This document shows, piece after piece, positions 31,081-42,212 of a DNA stretch of 64,000 bases. The notes beneath the pieces are model-generated. The model was given only the letters and a program-made list of their open reading frames with translations, ran no database searches and was not told where the DNA came from. The position numbers and the translations under genes were made by a program. Source of the DNA: JAICUF01 sp038250675 (GTDB lineage: Bacteria > Gemmatimonadota > Gemmatimonadetes > Gemmatimonadales > GWC2-71-9); NCBI GenBank assembly GCA_038250675.1, contig JBBSCB010000004.1:62001-126000 (forward strand), read 5' to 3'. Position 1 is the stretch's first letter, and each line of letters starts with the position of its first letter.

Positions 31081-32808
31081 ATGCCCGCCGCTCCGTCGAT
31101 CCTGGGATCGGCCGCCCGCGACGCGGGCGAGATCGCCGCCGAGCTGCGTCGCGAGTTCGACGTCGCGCTGCAGCAACGCTACGGCACCCAGGCCCAGCCC
31201 GATCCGGTCCTCGCCACGCTTTTTCACGCCTTTGCCACCCAGATCGGCCGGCTTTACCGCGAGGCGGAGCAGGCCTTTCCCCTCGGCGTCATGGACGATC
31301 TGCTGGCCGGCCTCGGCATGCCGCCGCGGCTGGCGGAGCCGGCCCAGACGGTAGTGGCGTTCACCGGCATTGCCCAGCGGGAGCGGCTGCCGCTGGAGAC
31401 CGAGCTTATCGGCACCGCCCGCTCCGGCGAGCGCTTCGACTTCGTGCCCGATGAGTCGATCGAGCTGGCGCCGACCGAGCTCCGCTTCGCCGCCATCTAC
31501 GAACAGGGCCGGCTCACCAGCATTTCCGGCGCCCGGCCGGTCCGCGATGGCTCCTTCGTCCTTCCGGCGACCGCCGCGCTGGCGCTGGGTTCGGCGCCGC
31601 CCGCGCTCTTCCTCGCGTTCGATGCCGACCCGGCCCATCTCGGCGGGCTCGGCCTGCTGATGGATACGCTCCCGCTGGGCGGTCCCGTCGCCCGCGCGCT
31701 GGCCCGGAGCCCCTGGCACCTGCTCGATGAGCAGGGCCGCGCCACCGAGCGCGGCACGTTGCGCGCCCGCCCGGCACGGGGTGGCGTGCAACGGCTGGCC
31801 TGGCTCGATGACACGCCCGCAGATCCGGCAGACACGCAGCCGGCGTCGGTGGTGGAGCTCGCGGCGGGTCCCTACGGCGCACAGGTCTTTGTCTTTCCGC
31901 CCATACCGGAGAACCGCCGCTGGCGCTGTGCGCCGCCCGAGTCGATCGCGCCGGCGCTGCCGTCACTGCTCCAGCCCGACCAGGCGAAGGGCCTGACTCG
32001 CCCGCTGATCTGGCTGCACGTGCCGCTGCCGCCGGAGACCGCCTCCGTCGCCGCCGCACTCCAGCGCATCGCCGTCAATGCGGTCACCGCGTCCAACATG
32101 GACATCGTGTCGGAGCAGGTTCCCTTCGACCGGATGGGGAGCGTCGTCACCCTGGAGCCCGAAGGCAAGCGCGGTCGCTACCTGATGGGCGTGCTCAGCG
32201 TGACCGGAGAAAAGGGGACGGCCTACGCCCCCAACGCCGCGCTCGATGTGCCGCTTGGCGCTGGCCGCTGGCGCTACCGGGACCGCCGCCTCGATCTGCG
32301 CCCCGCGCGCGATGCCACGGCGCGGTGGGACACCTATGCCATGGTCCGGCTGCTCTATTGCGACGGCGACGGCGCCAACGGGATCGACGCCGGCGAGATC
32401 AAGCGCATTGGGTCGCCGCTGGCCAATGTGACGGCCAAGGTGGCTAACCTGGTCCCGTCGCGCGCCGGGGCCGCGCCGCCGGAGTACGCGCCGGCGCGGC
32501 TCCGCTTTGCCGAGCTGGTCCGCACCCGCGAGCGCGTCGTCACCGCGGCGGACGCCGAGATCGCGGTCCGCGCGTTCGAGCCGCGCACGCGCGGCGTGAC
32601 GGTAGAGCCGCTCACTGCCGTTGAGGGCGGGCGCTCCCGGCAGGGACAGCTCGTCACCGTGACGGTCGCGGCCGGCGACTTTGCCGACCCCGAGGCGGAG
32701 CTGCCGCGCCTGGAAACGCAGCTCGCGCAGCATCTGCAGCAGCGCGCCGTGCTCGGTTTCGACATCAGCGTCCGCGTCGTGGGCGACCATGTCGTCAGCG
32801 ATGCCTGA
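31081..32808 (+). CDS. tssF: Baseplate protein TssF
   Basis: The 575-residue protein follows vgrG by 3 nt and overlaps tssG by 8 bp. It resembles TssF/VasA baseplate subunits. The helical N terminus 'ELRREFDVALQQRYG' to 'LYREAEQAFPLGVMDDLLAG' is followed by 'PPRLAEPAQTVVAFTG' and a long beta-rich body. The end 'FADPEAELPRLETQLAQHLQ' to 'AVLGFDISVRVVGD' matches the wedge arm. TssF pairs with TssG to form wedges around VgrG. Divergence from proteobacterial TssF is large, so the call rests on size, fold pattern and strict gene order. Confidence 0.78.
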   Translation: MPAAPSILGSAARDAGEIAAELRREFDVALQQRYGTQAQPDPVLATLFHAFATQIGRLYREAEQAFPLGVMDDLLAGLGMPPRLAEPAQTVVAFTGIAQRERLPLETELIGTARSGERFDFVPDESIELAPTELRFAAIYEQGRLTSISGARPVRDGSFVLPATAALALGSAPPALFLAFDADPAHLGGLGLLMDTLPLGGPVARALARSPWHLLDEQGRATERGTLRARPARGGVQRLAWLDDTPADPADTQPASVVELAAGPYGAQVFVFPPIPENRRWRCAPPESIAPALPSLLQPDQAKGLTRPLIWLHVPLPPETASVAAALQRIAVNAVTASNMDIVSEQVPFDRMGSVVTLEPEGKRGRYLMGVLSVTGEKGTAYAPNAALDVPLGAGRWRYRDRRLDLRPARDATARWDTYAMVRLLYCDGDGANGIDAGEIKRIGSPLANVTAKVANLVPSRAGAAPPEYAPARLRFAELVRTRERVVTAADAEIAVRAFEPRTRGVTVEPLTAVEGGRSRQGQLVTVTVAAGDFADPEAELPRLETQLAQHLQQRAVLGFDISVRVVGDHVVSDA

Positions 32809-33736
32809 AGCGTCTGCGCGTGCCGGCGCCATCGTGATGCCGGACCTGGCCGGTGTGCGGCGCACCGTCCGTCACCGCCTCGACTCGGCGCTGCTGACGC
32901 TCCTGCGCCTCGGTGTGGACGCTGGCCGGATCGTGCTGGAGAGCGCGGGGCCCGGCGAGTCGGAGGGTGCGGTCATTTCGCAGCAGCCGGGGCCGGGCAC
33001 CGAGCTCACGCCGGTGTCGCGGATCGTGCTTCGGGTGGGCGGCAGCGGCGGCCTGGACCTCATGCCGTTTCCGTTGCGGGACGAGAGCGACACCGAGTTC
33101 CGGGCCGACCGGCTCTTTGCGCTGTTCGACAATCCGGCGCTCAAGCTGGGCTTCTTCCTCCGGCAGGGCGGCGCCTATCTCGCCCTGCACGCCGACGAGC
33201 CGCTGACCGCGCGCCGCTGGCTGGAGGATCTGTTCGCCATGGACGCCGATCAGTGGCCCAGCGCGCGCTGGCATCCGCTCACGCGACTGGTTCCGCGACT
33301 GCACGCCATCGCGGGCACGGCGGCGGCGGTTCGCATCGCGATGGCCGCCGTCTTCCGGCTGCCGGTGGCCGGCGCCCGCGTCGTGCGCGCGCTGGTCCGT
33401 GTTCCGTCGGCCGGCGTGCTGCGGCTGGGACAGGCCAACGGGCGGCTCGGGTTCGACGCGGTGCTGGGCGGCGGGATCGTGGGCGATGCGAGGCTCGAGA
33501 TCACCTACGGACCGCTGACCCTCGCCGAGTGGCGCGAACATGCGACGCCGGCGGCGACGGCCGAGCGGGCGGCGCTGTTTCCGTACATTCTGCCCGCGCA
33601 CCTCACCACCGTCGTCACCGAGCGGTGGCGGGTGGGAGACGCGGCGGCCGGCGTGCAGCTGGATGACGCTGACCGCCCCGCGCTGCTGGGCGTGAACACC
33701 TATCTTGGCACCACCCCGCTGAGGAGAGCCGCGTGA
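32801..33736 (+). CDS. tssG: Baseplate protein TssG with N-terminal PASTA-like segment
   Basis: The ATG at 32801 overlaps the tssF stop; an internal ATG at 32837 is an alternative start. The 311-residue protein has an unusual N-terminal ~75 residues, ending 'VISQQPGPGTELTPVSRIVL', which reads like a PASTA repeat. The rest fits TssG: 'ARRWLEDLFAMDADQWPSAR', 'VVRALVRVPSAGVLRLGQAN', 'DARLEITYGPLTLAEWREHA' and the terminal 'LLGVNTYLG', close to the family's 'LGxNTxL' end. It overlaps tssK by 4 bp (GTGA). PASTA domains usually bind cell-wall muropeptides or kinases' own extracellular parts, so their presence in a cytoplasmic baseplate subunit is odd. Confidence 0.72.
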   Translation: MPEASARAGAIVMPDLAGVRRTVRHRLDSALLTLLRLGVDAGRIVLESAGPGESEGAVISQQPGPGTELTPVSRIVLRVGGSGGLDLMPFPLRDESDTEFRADRLFALFDNPALKLGFFLRQGGAYLALHADEPLTARRWLEDLFAMDADQWPSARWHPLTRLVPRLHAIAGTAAAVRIAMAAVFRLPVAGARVVRALVRVPSAGVLRLGQANGRLGFDAVLGGGIVGDARLEITYGPLTLAEWREHATPAATAERAALFPYILPAHLTTVVTERWRVGDAAAGVQLDDADRPALLGVNTYLGTTPLRRAA

Positions 33737-35328
33737 CCACAGACGACAGCGGCCTGCGATCCGTCAACTGGATCTCCGGCATGCTACTGACTCCGGAGCA
33801 CTTCGACGGCCAGGACCGTCACATCGCCGCGACCTTTGGCTGGCTGCTCCGGCACACCGTGGCGGCCAGCGGTCTGGTGGGCGGCGGACTCCGCCTGGAC
33901 GCGGCGGAACGGGGGCTGGCGGCGCACGACCCACGCCTCGAGGTGAGCGACGACGGCCGCACGGTGGCTGTGACCGTGCTGCAGGCGCGCGGGATCACCG
34001 GCCGGGGCGGGCCGGTCGAGATCGCACCGGCCACCGCCGTGCGCGGCGAGACGCCCAAGGCCGAGCTCGCCGGCGCCCGCGAGGTGTTCGTATATGTGGT
34101 CCGGAGCGGCGACTGGGAGGAAGATCCGCAGTCGGTGGGCGCGGATCAGGCCAACCCCACGATGGCGGCGTATCGCCGCCCGCGCTACGAGGTGCTGTTC
34201 GGGGTGCCGGCGGACCGGCTCGGCAATGCGCTCGTTGTCGGTCGCCTGCGCCGGGCCAGCGAATCGCTGGCGTTCGACCGCGACACCCAGTTCATCCCCG
34301 CCTGTGCTACGATGCTGGCGCACAGTGAGCTGTTCGCTGGATGGTCCCGGGTCCAGGCCGAGCTGGGGCTCTTGGGCGGCGACTTCGGCGAGCTGCATCG
34401 CGCGGTGGCACGCTATGCCGAGCAGGTGAGCCGCCGTGGCGTGGACAGCCGGCCGGACACGGATGTGCTGGCGTTCACCGAGCGCGCCGTGCTGGCGCTG
34501 GATCACTGCGCCTCGGAGACGTCGGATCCCGCCATCGCGCCGGTCCGCTTTTTTGAGCAGGTGGACCGGCTGGGACGGCGGGTGGCGCTGGCGCTCGATC
34601 TCAGCAGCTCGACCCAGTCGTACTTCCAGACGCTCGCCGGCGCCGACGCGTCATATGGCGACCTCATGGAGGAGGAGCGCGGTGTGCTTGCTGCCCGGCG
34701 GGAGTCGGGCGCACGCGACGACCTGCGCCAGGCGCTGGCGCGCGCCGACGACACGCTCCGGCGTCTCCGGCGGCTGGTGGAAGCGCTGCAGGGAAAGTAC
34801 GTCGACTATCGCGTCAACCGCGCGGTGGACGCGGTGAAGTTCCTGCTCGATCGGCAGGGGGAGCAATTCTACGTCGCGGTCGCCACGCCGGGCCATCCCC
34901 AGCGGGAAGGCGATCTCCTCACGTTCGTGTTCAGCCAGCTCGCGCTGACCGGCCGCCACGAATACCGCCTCGTGCTGCTGGGCGATCCCCAGGGCACGTC
35001 CGGCTGGCAGCCCGGCGACGAGTTGCAGGTGGATCTCCGCATCAATGCCGACGGCGCTCCCGGCCGGCCCGTGTCACGCACCGCGGTCTGCGAAATTCCC
35101 GGTCAGCGCAATTTTGGCATCAGCTTCGAGACGCCGCCGGACGTCACCACCATCGCCGGCCTCAATGTGCAGGTGCAGCCGGCCAGCCGGGTGCGCGGCG
35201 CGATCCTGTTCCAGCGGCGACTCGCGCTCGTGGCCGAGTCCGCGCCGCTCGTGGCACCGCCCGCGGCCCCCGCCGCTCCGGCCGCCGCGCCCGTTCCCAA
35301 AATCACGATCCGCAAACCGACCTCCTGA
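33733..35328 (+). CDS. tssK: Baseplate-membrane connector TssK
   Basis: The 531-residue protein begins with GTG overlapping the tssG stop. The N terminus 'SVNWISGMLLTPEHFDGQDR' is the recognisable TssK/VasE signature (W-x-x-G-M-x-L-x-P-x-H-F-x-x-Q-D). It continues as a beta shell and helical bundle ('YGDLMEEERGVLAARRESGA', 'LRRLVEALQGKYVDYRVNRA'). The C-terminal domain, which in other systems contacts TssL/TssM, is followed by an Ala/Pro linker and 'KITIRKPTS'. No TssL or TssM gene is present to receive it, which makes this C-terminal domain the key place to look for a different membrane partner. Confidence 0.85.
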   Translation: MTTDDSGLRSVNWISGMLLTPEHFDGQDRHIAATFGWLLRHTVAASGLVGGGLRLDAAERGLAAHDPRLEVSDDGRTVAVTVLQARGITGRGGPVEIAPATAVRGETPKAELAGAREVFVYVVRSGDWEEDPQSVGADQANPTMAAYRRPRYEVLFGVPADRLGNALVVGRLRRASESLAFDRDTQFIPACATMLAHSELFAGWSRVQAELGLLGGDFGELHRAVARYAEQVSRRGVDSRPDTDVLAFTERAVLALDHCASETSDPAIAPVRFFEQVDRLGRRVALALDLSSSTQSYFQTLAGADASYGDLMEEERGVLAARRESGARDDLRQALARADDTLRRLRRLVEALQGKYVDYRVNRAVDAVKFLLDRQGEQFYVAVATPGHPQREGDLLTFVFSQLALTGRHEYRLVLLGDPQGTSGWQPGDELQVDLRINADGAPGRPVSRTAVCEIPGQRNFGISFETPPDVTTIAGLNVQVQPASRVRGAILFQRRLALVAESAPLVAPPAAPAAPAAAPVPKITIRKPTS

Positions 35329-35353
35329 TGGCACCCGCGAGGGGGACGCACGC

Positions 35354-38016
<2,663 letters not shown>

Positions 38017-38020
<4 letters not shown>

Positions 38021-38952
38021 ACGTGCGTCGGCGGGTCGGTGGCGGGATGCTGCTGCTCCTCCTGGCGACGTCGGTCCGGGCGCAGGACACCGCGCCCGCG
38101 GGCGCGTCGAGTCAGCGCGAGGCCGACAAGGCCGCGCTGCTGCGCTTCTGCCAGAACGTCGACCTGAGCGCCGCCGCGACGGTGCAGGGCACCAAGGACC
38201 GGACCGACTGCTGGAAGCGGATGCAGGTCGAAGGCATGGGCGACGCGCTGGTCGAGGCGAAGTACGCCGCCGCCGTGGCCGACTACGATCAGGCGGTGAA
38301 GGCGGACTCGGTCCGGCGCATGAGCGACTCGAGCACCACCGCCATGAACGCCCGCATGCAGGCGGTGCAGCGCTCCATCCAGACCCGGAACCTCGACGAC
38401 GCCGAAAGCTCGGTGGACGAGATCCTGGCGATCCAGCCGCAGAATCAGCGCGCGCTCGCGTACAAGGACCGGATCGTCGCGCTCAAGCGCGCGCGCCAGC
38501 TCAAGATCGCGCTCGTCGCCATCGGCGTGGCGGTGCTGGCGCTGGGGGCGGGACTCGCCATCCTCGCCAAGAAGCTATCGGGCCGGCACAAGGTGAAGGC
38601 GGAGCAGCGCAAGGCGGAGGCGGAAACCCGGAAGGCGATGATCAAGATCGTGGACGGGGTGGGGCGCGGAAAGTCGTATCCGATGGAGAGCGCGCTGTTC
38701 CGGATCGGCGCCGCGGCTTCCGACAAGCCGGAGGAGCGCAACGACCTCGTGCTGAGCGATTCGGCGTCGAGCGTCTCCCGGTTCCACTGCTCCATCCTCC
38801 GCCGGGACGGGCGCTTCTACCTCATCGATTCCAGTCTCAACGGCACCGCGCTCAACGACGAGCCGCTCTCGCGGGGGCAGCAGCACGCGCTCCGGGACGG
38901 CGACGAATTCACCGTCGCGGACGTCGCCCGCCTCAAGTTCCTGGAGATGTAG
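38017..38952 (+). CDS. Membrane protein with cytoplasmic FHA domain
   Basis: The 311-residue protein starts with a signal-type sequence ('GGGMLLLLLATSVRAQ'). A helical, TPR-like exported region follows (~30-155). A membrane helix (~162-186, 'IALVAIGVAVLALGAGLAIL') leads to a charged coil ('KAEQRKAEAETRK'). The C-terminal FHA domain (~215-308) has 'FRIGAAASDKPEE', 'VSRFHCSI' and 'LIDSSLNGTALND', the phosphothreonine-binding loops. It is the last gene of the tss operon, coupled to clpV. It likely reads phosphorylation by the kinase at 5670 and, as in TagQRST-PpkA-Fha pathways, could gate assembly. Here the FHA protein is itself membrane-anchored, unlike soluble Fha1. Confidence 0.85.
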
Positions 38953-40084
38953 CCACCGTCCACCGGTCGCGCCGCCCGGCGAACCGATCGATGTGCAGGT
39001 GCAGGCCCGTCCCGATGCGATCGAGCAGCCCTGCGGCCGTCGCGGCCTGAATCTGCCGCTGCAGTATGGAGTCCTGCGAGAAATCCTTGACCCGGATGCC
39101 GCGGCCGCGACATTGCGCCACCAGGAACCCGAGCTGGTCCGGAGTCAGCATTTTGGTCCGAAGATCGAGCGCACCTCCGGGCCCGTACAGCGACAGATGC
39201 TCGGCGTGGTCGCGGCCGGTCACGTCAATCGCCGTATGGTAGCGTGCACCGAAGGCCGCGCTCACCTGGGCAAAGGCGTCGGCAAACTGGGTGACGGAGA
39301 GCGACGCGGATCGCAGTTGGTCCGGTGACAGGGTGGGCCCGGTGCGGGCATACGCCGGCGGCACCGTCAGCCGGCGGGCGCGGTAAATGGCGGCGATCGA
39401 TGCCTCCAGCGCATCGATGCGCGGCTTGACCTGCGGGTGGTGGCGAAGATCGCTCAGCGCCAGCGTGTTGACGCCGCGCGCAAACTCCTGTCCCGCCACG
39501 TCCGGCACCCCCATCTCCATCAGCGTGTTGCCCCGCTCGACGTGATCGTATGCCACCACCAGCAGACTATCGAACTCCTGGGCCTGCTGGTCGGTCAGAA
39601 TGGCGCCGGCGCCACCGGCCCGCGCGGCATACCAGATGGTGACGACCGCCGCGACGACGAGCACCAGCGCGAGTGCAGCGACCGCGATGACCGCCACCGG
39701 CGGGCGGCGCCGTGGCCGCCGGGGATGGCGTGGCGGCTTCCGGCGGGTTCGCGGCGCGGCAGGCGATGGCGCGGGCGCCGGCACCGGTAGCGCGACATTG
39801 GTCTCGAAACGGTATTGGTGCCCCGGCAGCACTGCGATCGTATCGCCGGCCGCCAGCAGGCGCGCCGCGGTGAGCGCCATGCCGTTTAGCGTCACCGACT
39901 CGTGACCCGGGCTGGCCCACCAGCCATCCTCCCGCTCGATGAGCGCCACATGGCGGTCGGCGATGCCGGGCAGGTACAGGCGGAGGGCGGCACCGTCGGC
40001 GCCGCCGATCCAGAACGGCGAGCGATCGAGCGCCAGCGGGGCACCCGGTGTGGGCGCAACCGGCACCAATGTTGGCTGGGGCAT
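38933..40084 (-). CDS. FHA-domain membrane protein with exported C-terminal domain
   Basis: The ATG at 40084 ('MPQPTLVPVAPTPGA') is preferred to an upstream GTG. The product has 383 residues. An FHA-like domain (~18-95; 'SPFWIGGADGAALRLYLPGI', 'RHVALIE', 'HESVTLNGMAL') is followed by a basic Pro/Arg linker and one membrane helix (~130-152). The exported part has helices with 'AQEFDSLLVVAYDHVERGNT', then a C-terminal ~110 residues with 'YHTAIDVTG', 'LYGPGGALDLRTK' and 'GLHLHIDRF'. The spacing of that ALD and HLH pair recalls the DD-peptidase/Hedgehog (M15-like) fold, although the first His ligand is not obvious. It converges on, and overlaps by 20 bp, the FHA gene of the tss operon. Substrate and activity are unknown. 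Confidence 0.75.
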   Translation of the reverse strand: MPQPTLVPVAPTPGAPLALDRSPFWIGGADGAALRLYLPGIADRHVALIEREDGWWASPGHESVTLNGMALTAARLLAAGDTIAVLPGHQYRFETNVALPVPAPAPSPAAPRTRRKPPRHPRRPRRRPPVAVIAVAALALVLVVAAVVTIWYAARAGGAGAILTDQQAQEFDSLLVVAYDHVERGNTLMEMGVPDVAGQEFARGVNTLALSDLRHHPQVKPRIDALEASIAAIYRARRLTVPPAYARTGPTLSPDQLRSASLSVTQFADAFAQVSAAFGARYHTAIDVTGRDHAEHLSLYGPGGALDLRTKMLTPDQLGFLVAQCRGRGIRVKDFSQDSILQRQIQAATAAGLLDRIGTGLHLHIDRFAGRRDRWTVATSPGT

Positions 40085-40147
40085 GACGTGGAGTATGGGG
40101 GCGGTGACAATGTCAGGCCAGTCCGCGATGCGGCATCCGGTCAGTGC

Positions 40148-40176
40148 TTGCCGACTATCGTTGTATAAAGTATCCT
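40148..40176 (+). promoter_or_regulatory. Promoter and possible GntR operator of the hydroxyproline operon
   Basis: A -35 box TTGCCG (40148-40153) and -10 box TATCCT (40171-40176) lie 17 bp apart, 28 nt before the first gene. Between them is TTGTATAAAG (40161-40170), similar to one half of the TTGTATACAA-like sites bound by FCD-type GntR regulators. Binding by the operon's own regulator is inference. Confidence 0.4.
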
Positions 40177-40203
40177 GGGTGACTGCCACCTTCTGAGGAT
40201 GCC

Positions 40204-41496
40204 ATGACCATCAGTCGCCGTCGGTTCGGCGGTTCGCTCGCCGCCCTTGTCGGTGCCGGCGCTCTGACCCCGCGTGGTCTCCTGGCCCGGGCCGGGACAC
40301 CCGCCGCCGATCCGTGCGCCCTGCCCGCGTCCATCCGCGCGCTCCATGCCATGACCGACGATATCCGGCCCATCGGCGACGACGAACGTCGCACCCGCCT
40401 CGCCCGGGCGCGGCGGCTCATGGCCGACCAGGGCATCGGCGCGATCGTGCTGGAGCCGGGACCCAGTCTCTCGTATTTCACTGGCATGCGGTGGGGTCTG
40501 TCGGAGCGCACGTTTGCCGGCGTCATTCCCGCCGACGGTGAGCTGGCCTACGTCTGCCCCGCGTTCGAGGAGGCCCGTGCCCGCGAGCTGATCCGGATTC
40601 CCGGTGACGTACGGGTCTGGCAGGAGGACGAAAGCCCGTTCCGCCTCATCGCCGGCATCCTGGCCGATCGCGGCGTCCGGACCGGGCGGGTCGGGGTGGA
40701 GGAGCGGGTGCGGTTCTTCGTGGTCGACGGCGTCCGGCACGAGGCGCCGGCGCTGGAATTCGTCAGTGCGGACCCCGTCACGGCCGGATGCCGCATGATT
40801 AAGTCGACCGCGGAGCTCGCGCTTATGCAGCGGGCGGCGGACGTCACCATCGCCGCGTTTCGGGCCACCTTCCCCACGCTGACCGCCGGCCAGACCCAGT
40901 ATCAGATCGGCGAGATGATGATGGCCGCCATGACGCGGCTCGGCGGCCAGGAGCCGTGGGCCCTCGTGGGACTGGGCGAGGCATCCGCGTTTCCCCACGG
41001 CAGCGTCAAGCCCCAGGCACTCCGCGATCGCGACATGGTGCTGATCGATGCCGGCTGTGCCGTGGGCGGCTACCAAGCCGACATCACGCGCACCACGGTA
41101 TTCGGGCGCCCCACCGCGCGGCAGACCGAGATCTGGAACCTCGAGCGCCGGGCGCAGGACGCGGCCTTCGCCGCCGCCCAGCCGGGCCGCACCTGCGAGT
41201 CGGTGGACGCAGCGGCCCGCAAGGTCATCACCGACGCCGGCTTCGGTCCGGGCTACAAGGTGCCGGGGCTGCCCCATCGCACCGGGCACGGCATCGGTCT
41301 CGAAGGACACGAGTGGACCTACCTCGTGCGCGGCAACCGCACGCTGCTCGCCCCCGGCATGTGCTTCAGCGACGAGCCCACCATCGTGATCTACGGTGAG
41401 TTCGGCATCCGGCTGGAAGACTGCATGTACATCACCGAACAGGGTCCGCGCTTCTTCTCGGCGCAGAGTCCGGCCGTGGACCGGCCGCTCGCATGA
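40204..41496 (+). CDS. Tat-exported M24-family peptidase (Xaa-Pro dipeptidase-like)
   Basis: The 430-residue protein starts with a twin-arginine signal ('ISRRRFGGSLAALVGAGALT') and is probably periplasmic. The creatinase-like N-terminal domain (~55-190; 'ILADRGVRTGRVGVEERVRF') precedes the pita-bread M24 domain. All five metal ligands of the family are in place: Asp in 'VLIDAGCA', Asp in 'QADITRTT', His in 'RTGHGIGLEGHE', Glu in 'SDEPTIVI' and Glu in 'IRLEDCMYI'. Family members cleave X-Pro or related imidopeptide bonds. As first gene of a coupled hydroxyproline operon, it probably releases proline or hydroxyproline from collagen-type peptides. A Tat-exported member of this mostly cytoplasmic family is unusual. 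Confidence 0.85.
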   Translation: MTISRRRFGGSLAALVGAGALTPRGLLARAGTPAADPCALPASIRALHAMTDDIRPIGDDERRTRLARARRLMADQGIGAIVLEPGPSLSYFTGMRWGLSERTFAGVIPADGELAYVCPAFEEARARELIRIPGDVRVWQEDESPFRLIAGILADRGVRTGRVGVEERVRFFVVDGVRHEAPALEFVSADPVTAGCRMIKSTAELALMQRAADVTIAAFRATFPTLTAGQTQYQIGEMMMAAMTRLGGQEPWALVGLGEASAFPHGSVKPQALRDRDMVLIDAGCAVGGYQADITRTTVFGRPTARQTEIWNLERRAQDAAFAAAQPGRTCESVDAAARKVITDAGFGPGYKVPGLPHRTGHGIGLEGHEWTYLVRGNRTLLAPGMCFSDEPTIVIYGEFGIRLEDCMYITEQGPRFFSAQSPAVDRPLA

Positions 41497-42212
41497 AGGG
41501 GGCGGCCAGCGTGGCGACGCGCCGTCCGGTGAACCGGCGCACCGTCACCGAGCTCGCGCTCGAGGCGCTGCGCGAGCGCATTGTCCGCGGCGACTATCCC
41601 GACGGCGCCGCCCTGCGGCAGGACGCGCTCGCCCGCGACCTCGGCGTCAGCCGCATACCGGTGCGTGAGGCCCTCCGGCAGCTCGAGGCCGAGGGACTCG
41701 TGTCGTTCAGCGCGCACTACGGCGCGATCGTCGCCACGCTCTCGCTCGACGAGATCGCCGAGCTGTTTGATCTGCGCGCCATGATCGAGGCCGATCTCCT
41801 GCGCCGGGCCATTCCGTGCCTGCGGCCCGCCGACCAGCGCCACGCCGCTGAGGTTCTCGCCGGCTATGACCGCGCGCTCGAGGGCGGGGTGGTGGCGGAG
41901 TGGGGCACGCTCAACTGGCGTTTCCATGCCGCGCTGCTCGAGCCGGCCGGCCGTCCGCTCACTTTGGGCGTGCTGCGTGGCCTGCACAACAAGAGCGACC
42001 GCTACATGCGGCTCCAGCTCGTGCTCACGCACGGCCAGAGCCGGGCCAGCGACGAGCATCGTGCGGTGCTGGCCGCCGCCGCCGCGGGTGACGCCGATCG
42101 CGCCTGCGAGCTGCTCCGCGCGCACGTGCTGGGTGCCGGGCGCGCGCTCATCGACTTTCTGCGGACGCACCGTGCGGGCGCCGCCACGCCTGTGGGGGTG
42201 ACAACGCCATGA
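41493..42212 (+). CDS. GntR-family transcriptional regulator (FCD type)
   Basis: The 239-residue protein has a GntR winged helix at ~15-85 ('LALEALRERIVRGDYPDGAA', 'LARDLGVSRIPVREALRQLE'). A helical FCD ligand-binding domain follows (~95-220), with the metal-binding Asp/His pattern in 'LFDLRAMIEADLLRRAI' and 'NWRFHAALLEPA' and 'DEHRAVLAAAAAGDADRA'. FCD regulators commonly sense the pathway's acid and repress their own operon. It overlaps the M24 and aldehyde dehydrogenase genes by 4 bp at each end, so it is made in the operon it likely controls. Confidence 0.9.
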   Translation: MKGAASVATRRPVNRRTVTELALEALRERIVRGDYPDGAALRQDALARDLGVSRIPVREALRQLEAEGLVSFSAHYGAIVATLSLDEIAELFDLRAMIEADLLRRAIPCLRPADQRHAAEVLAGYDRALEGGVVAEWGTLNWRFHAALLEPAGRPLTLGVLRGLHNKSDRYMRLQLVLTHGQSRASDEHRAVLAAAAAGDADRACELLRAHVLGAGRALIDFLRTHRAGAATPVGVTTP

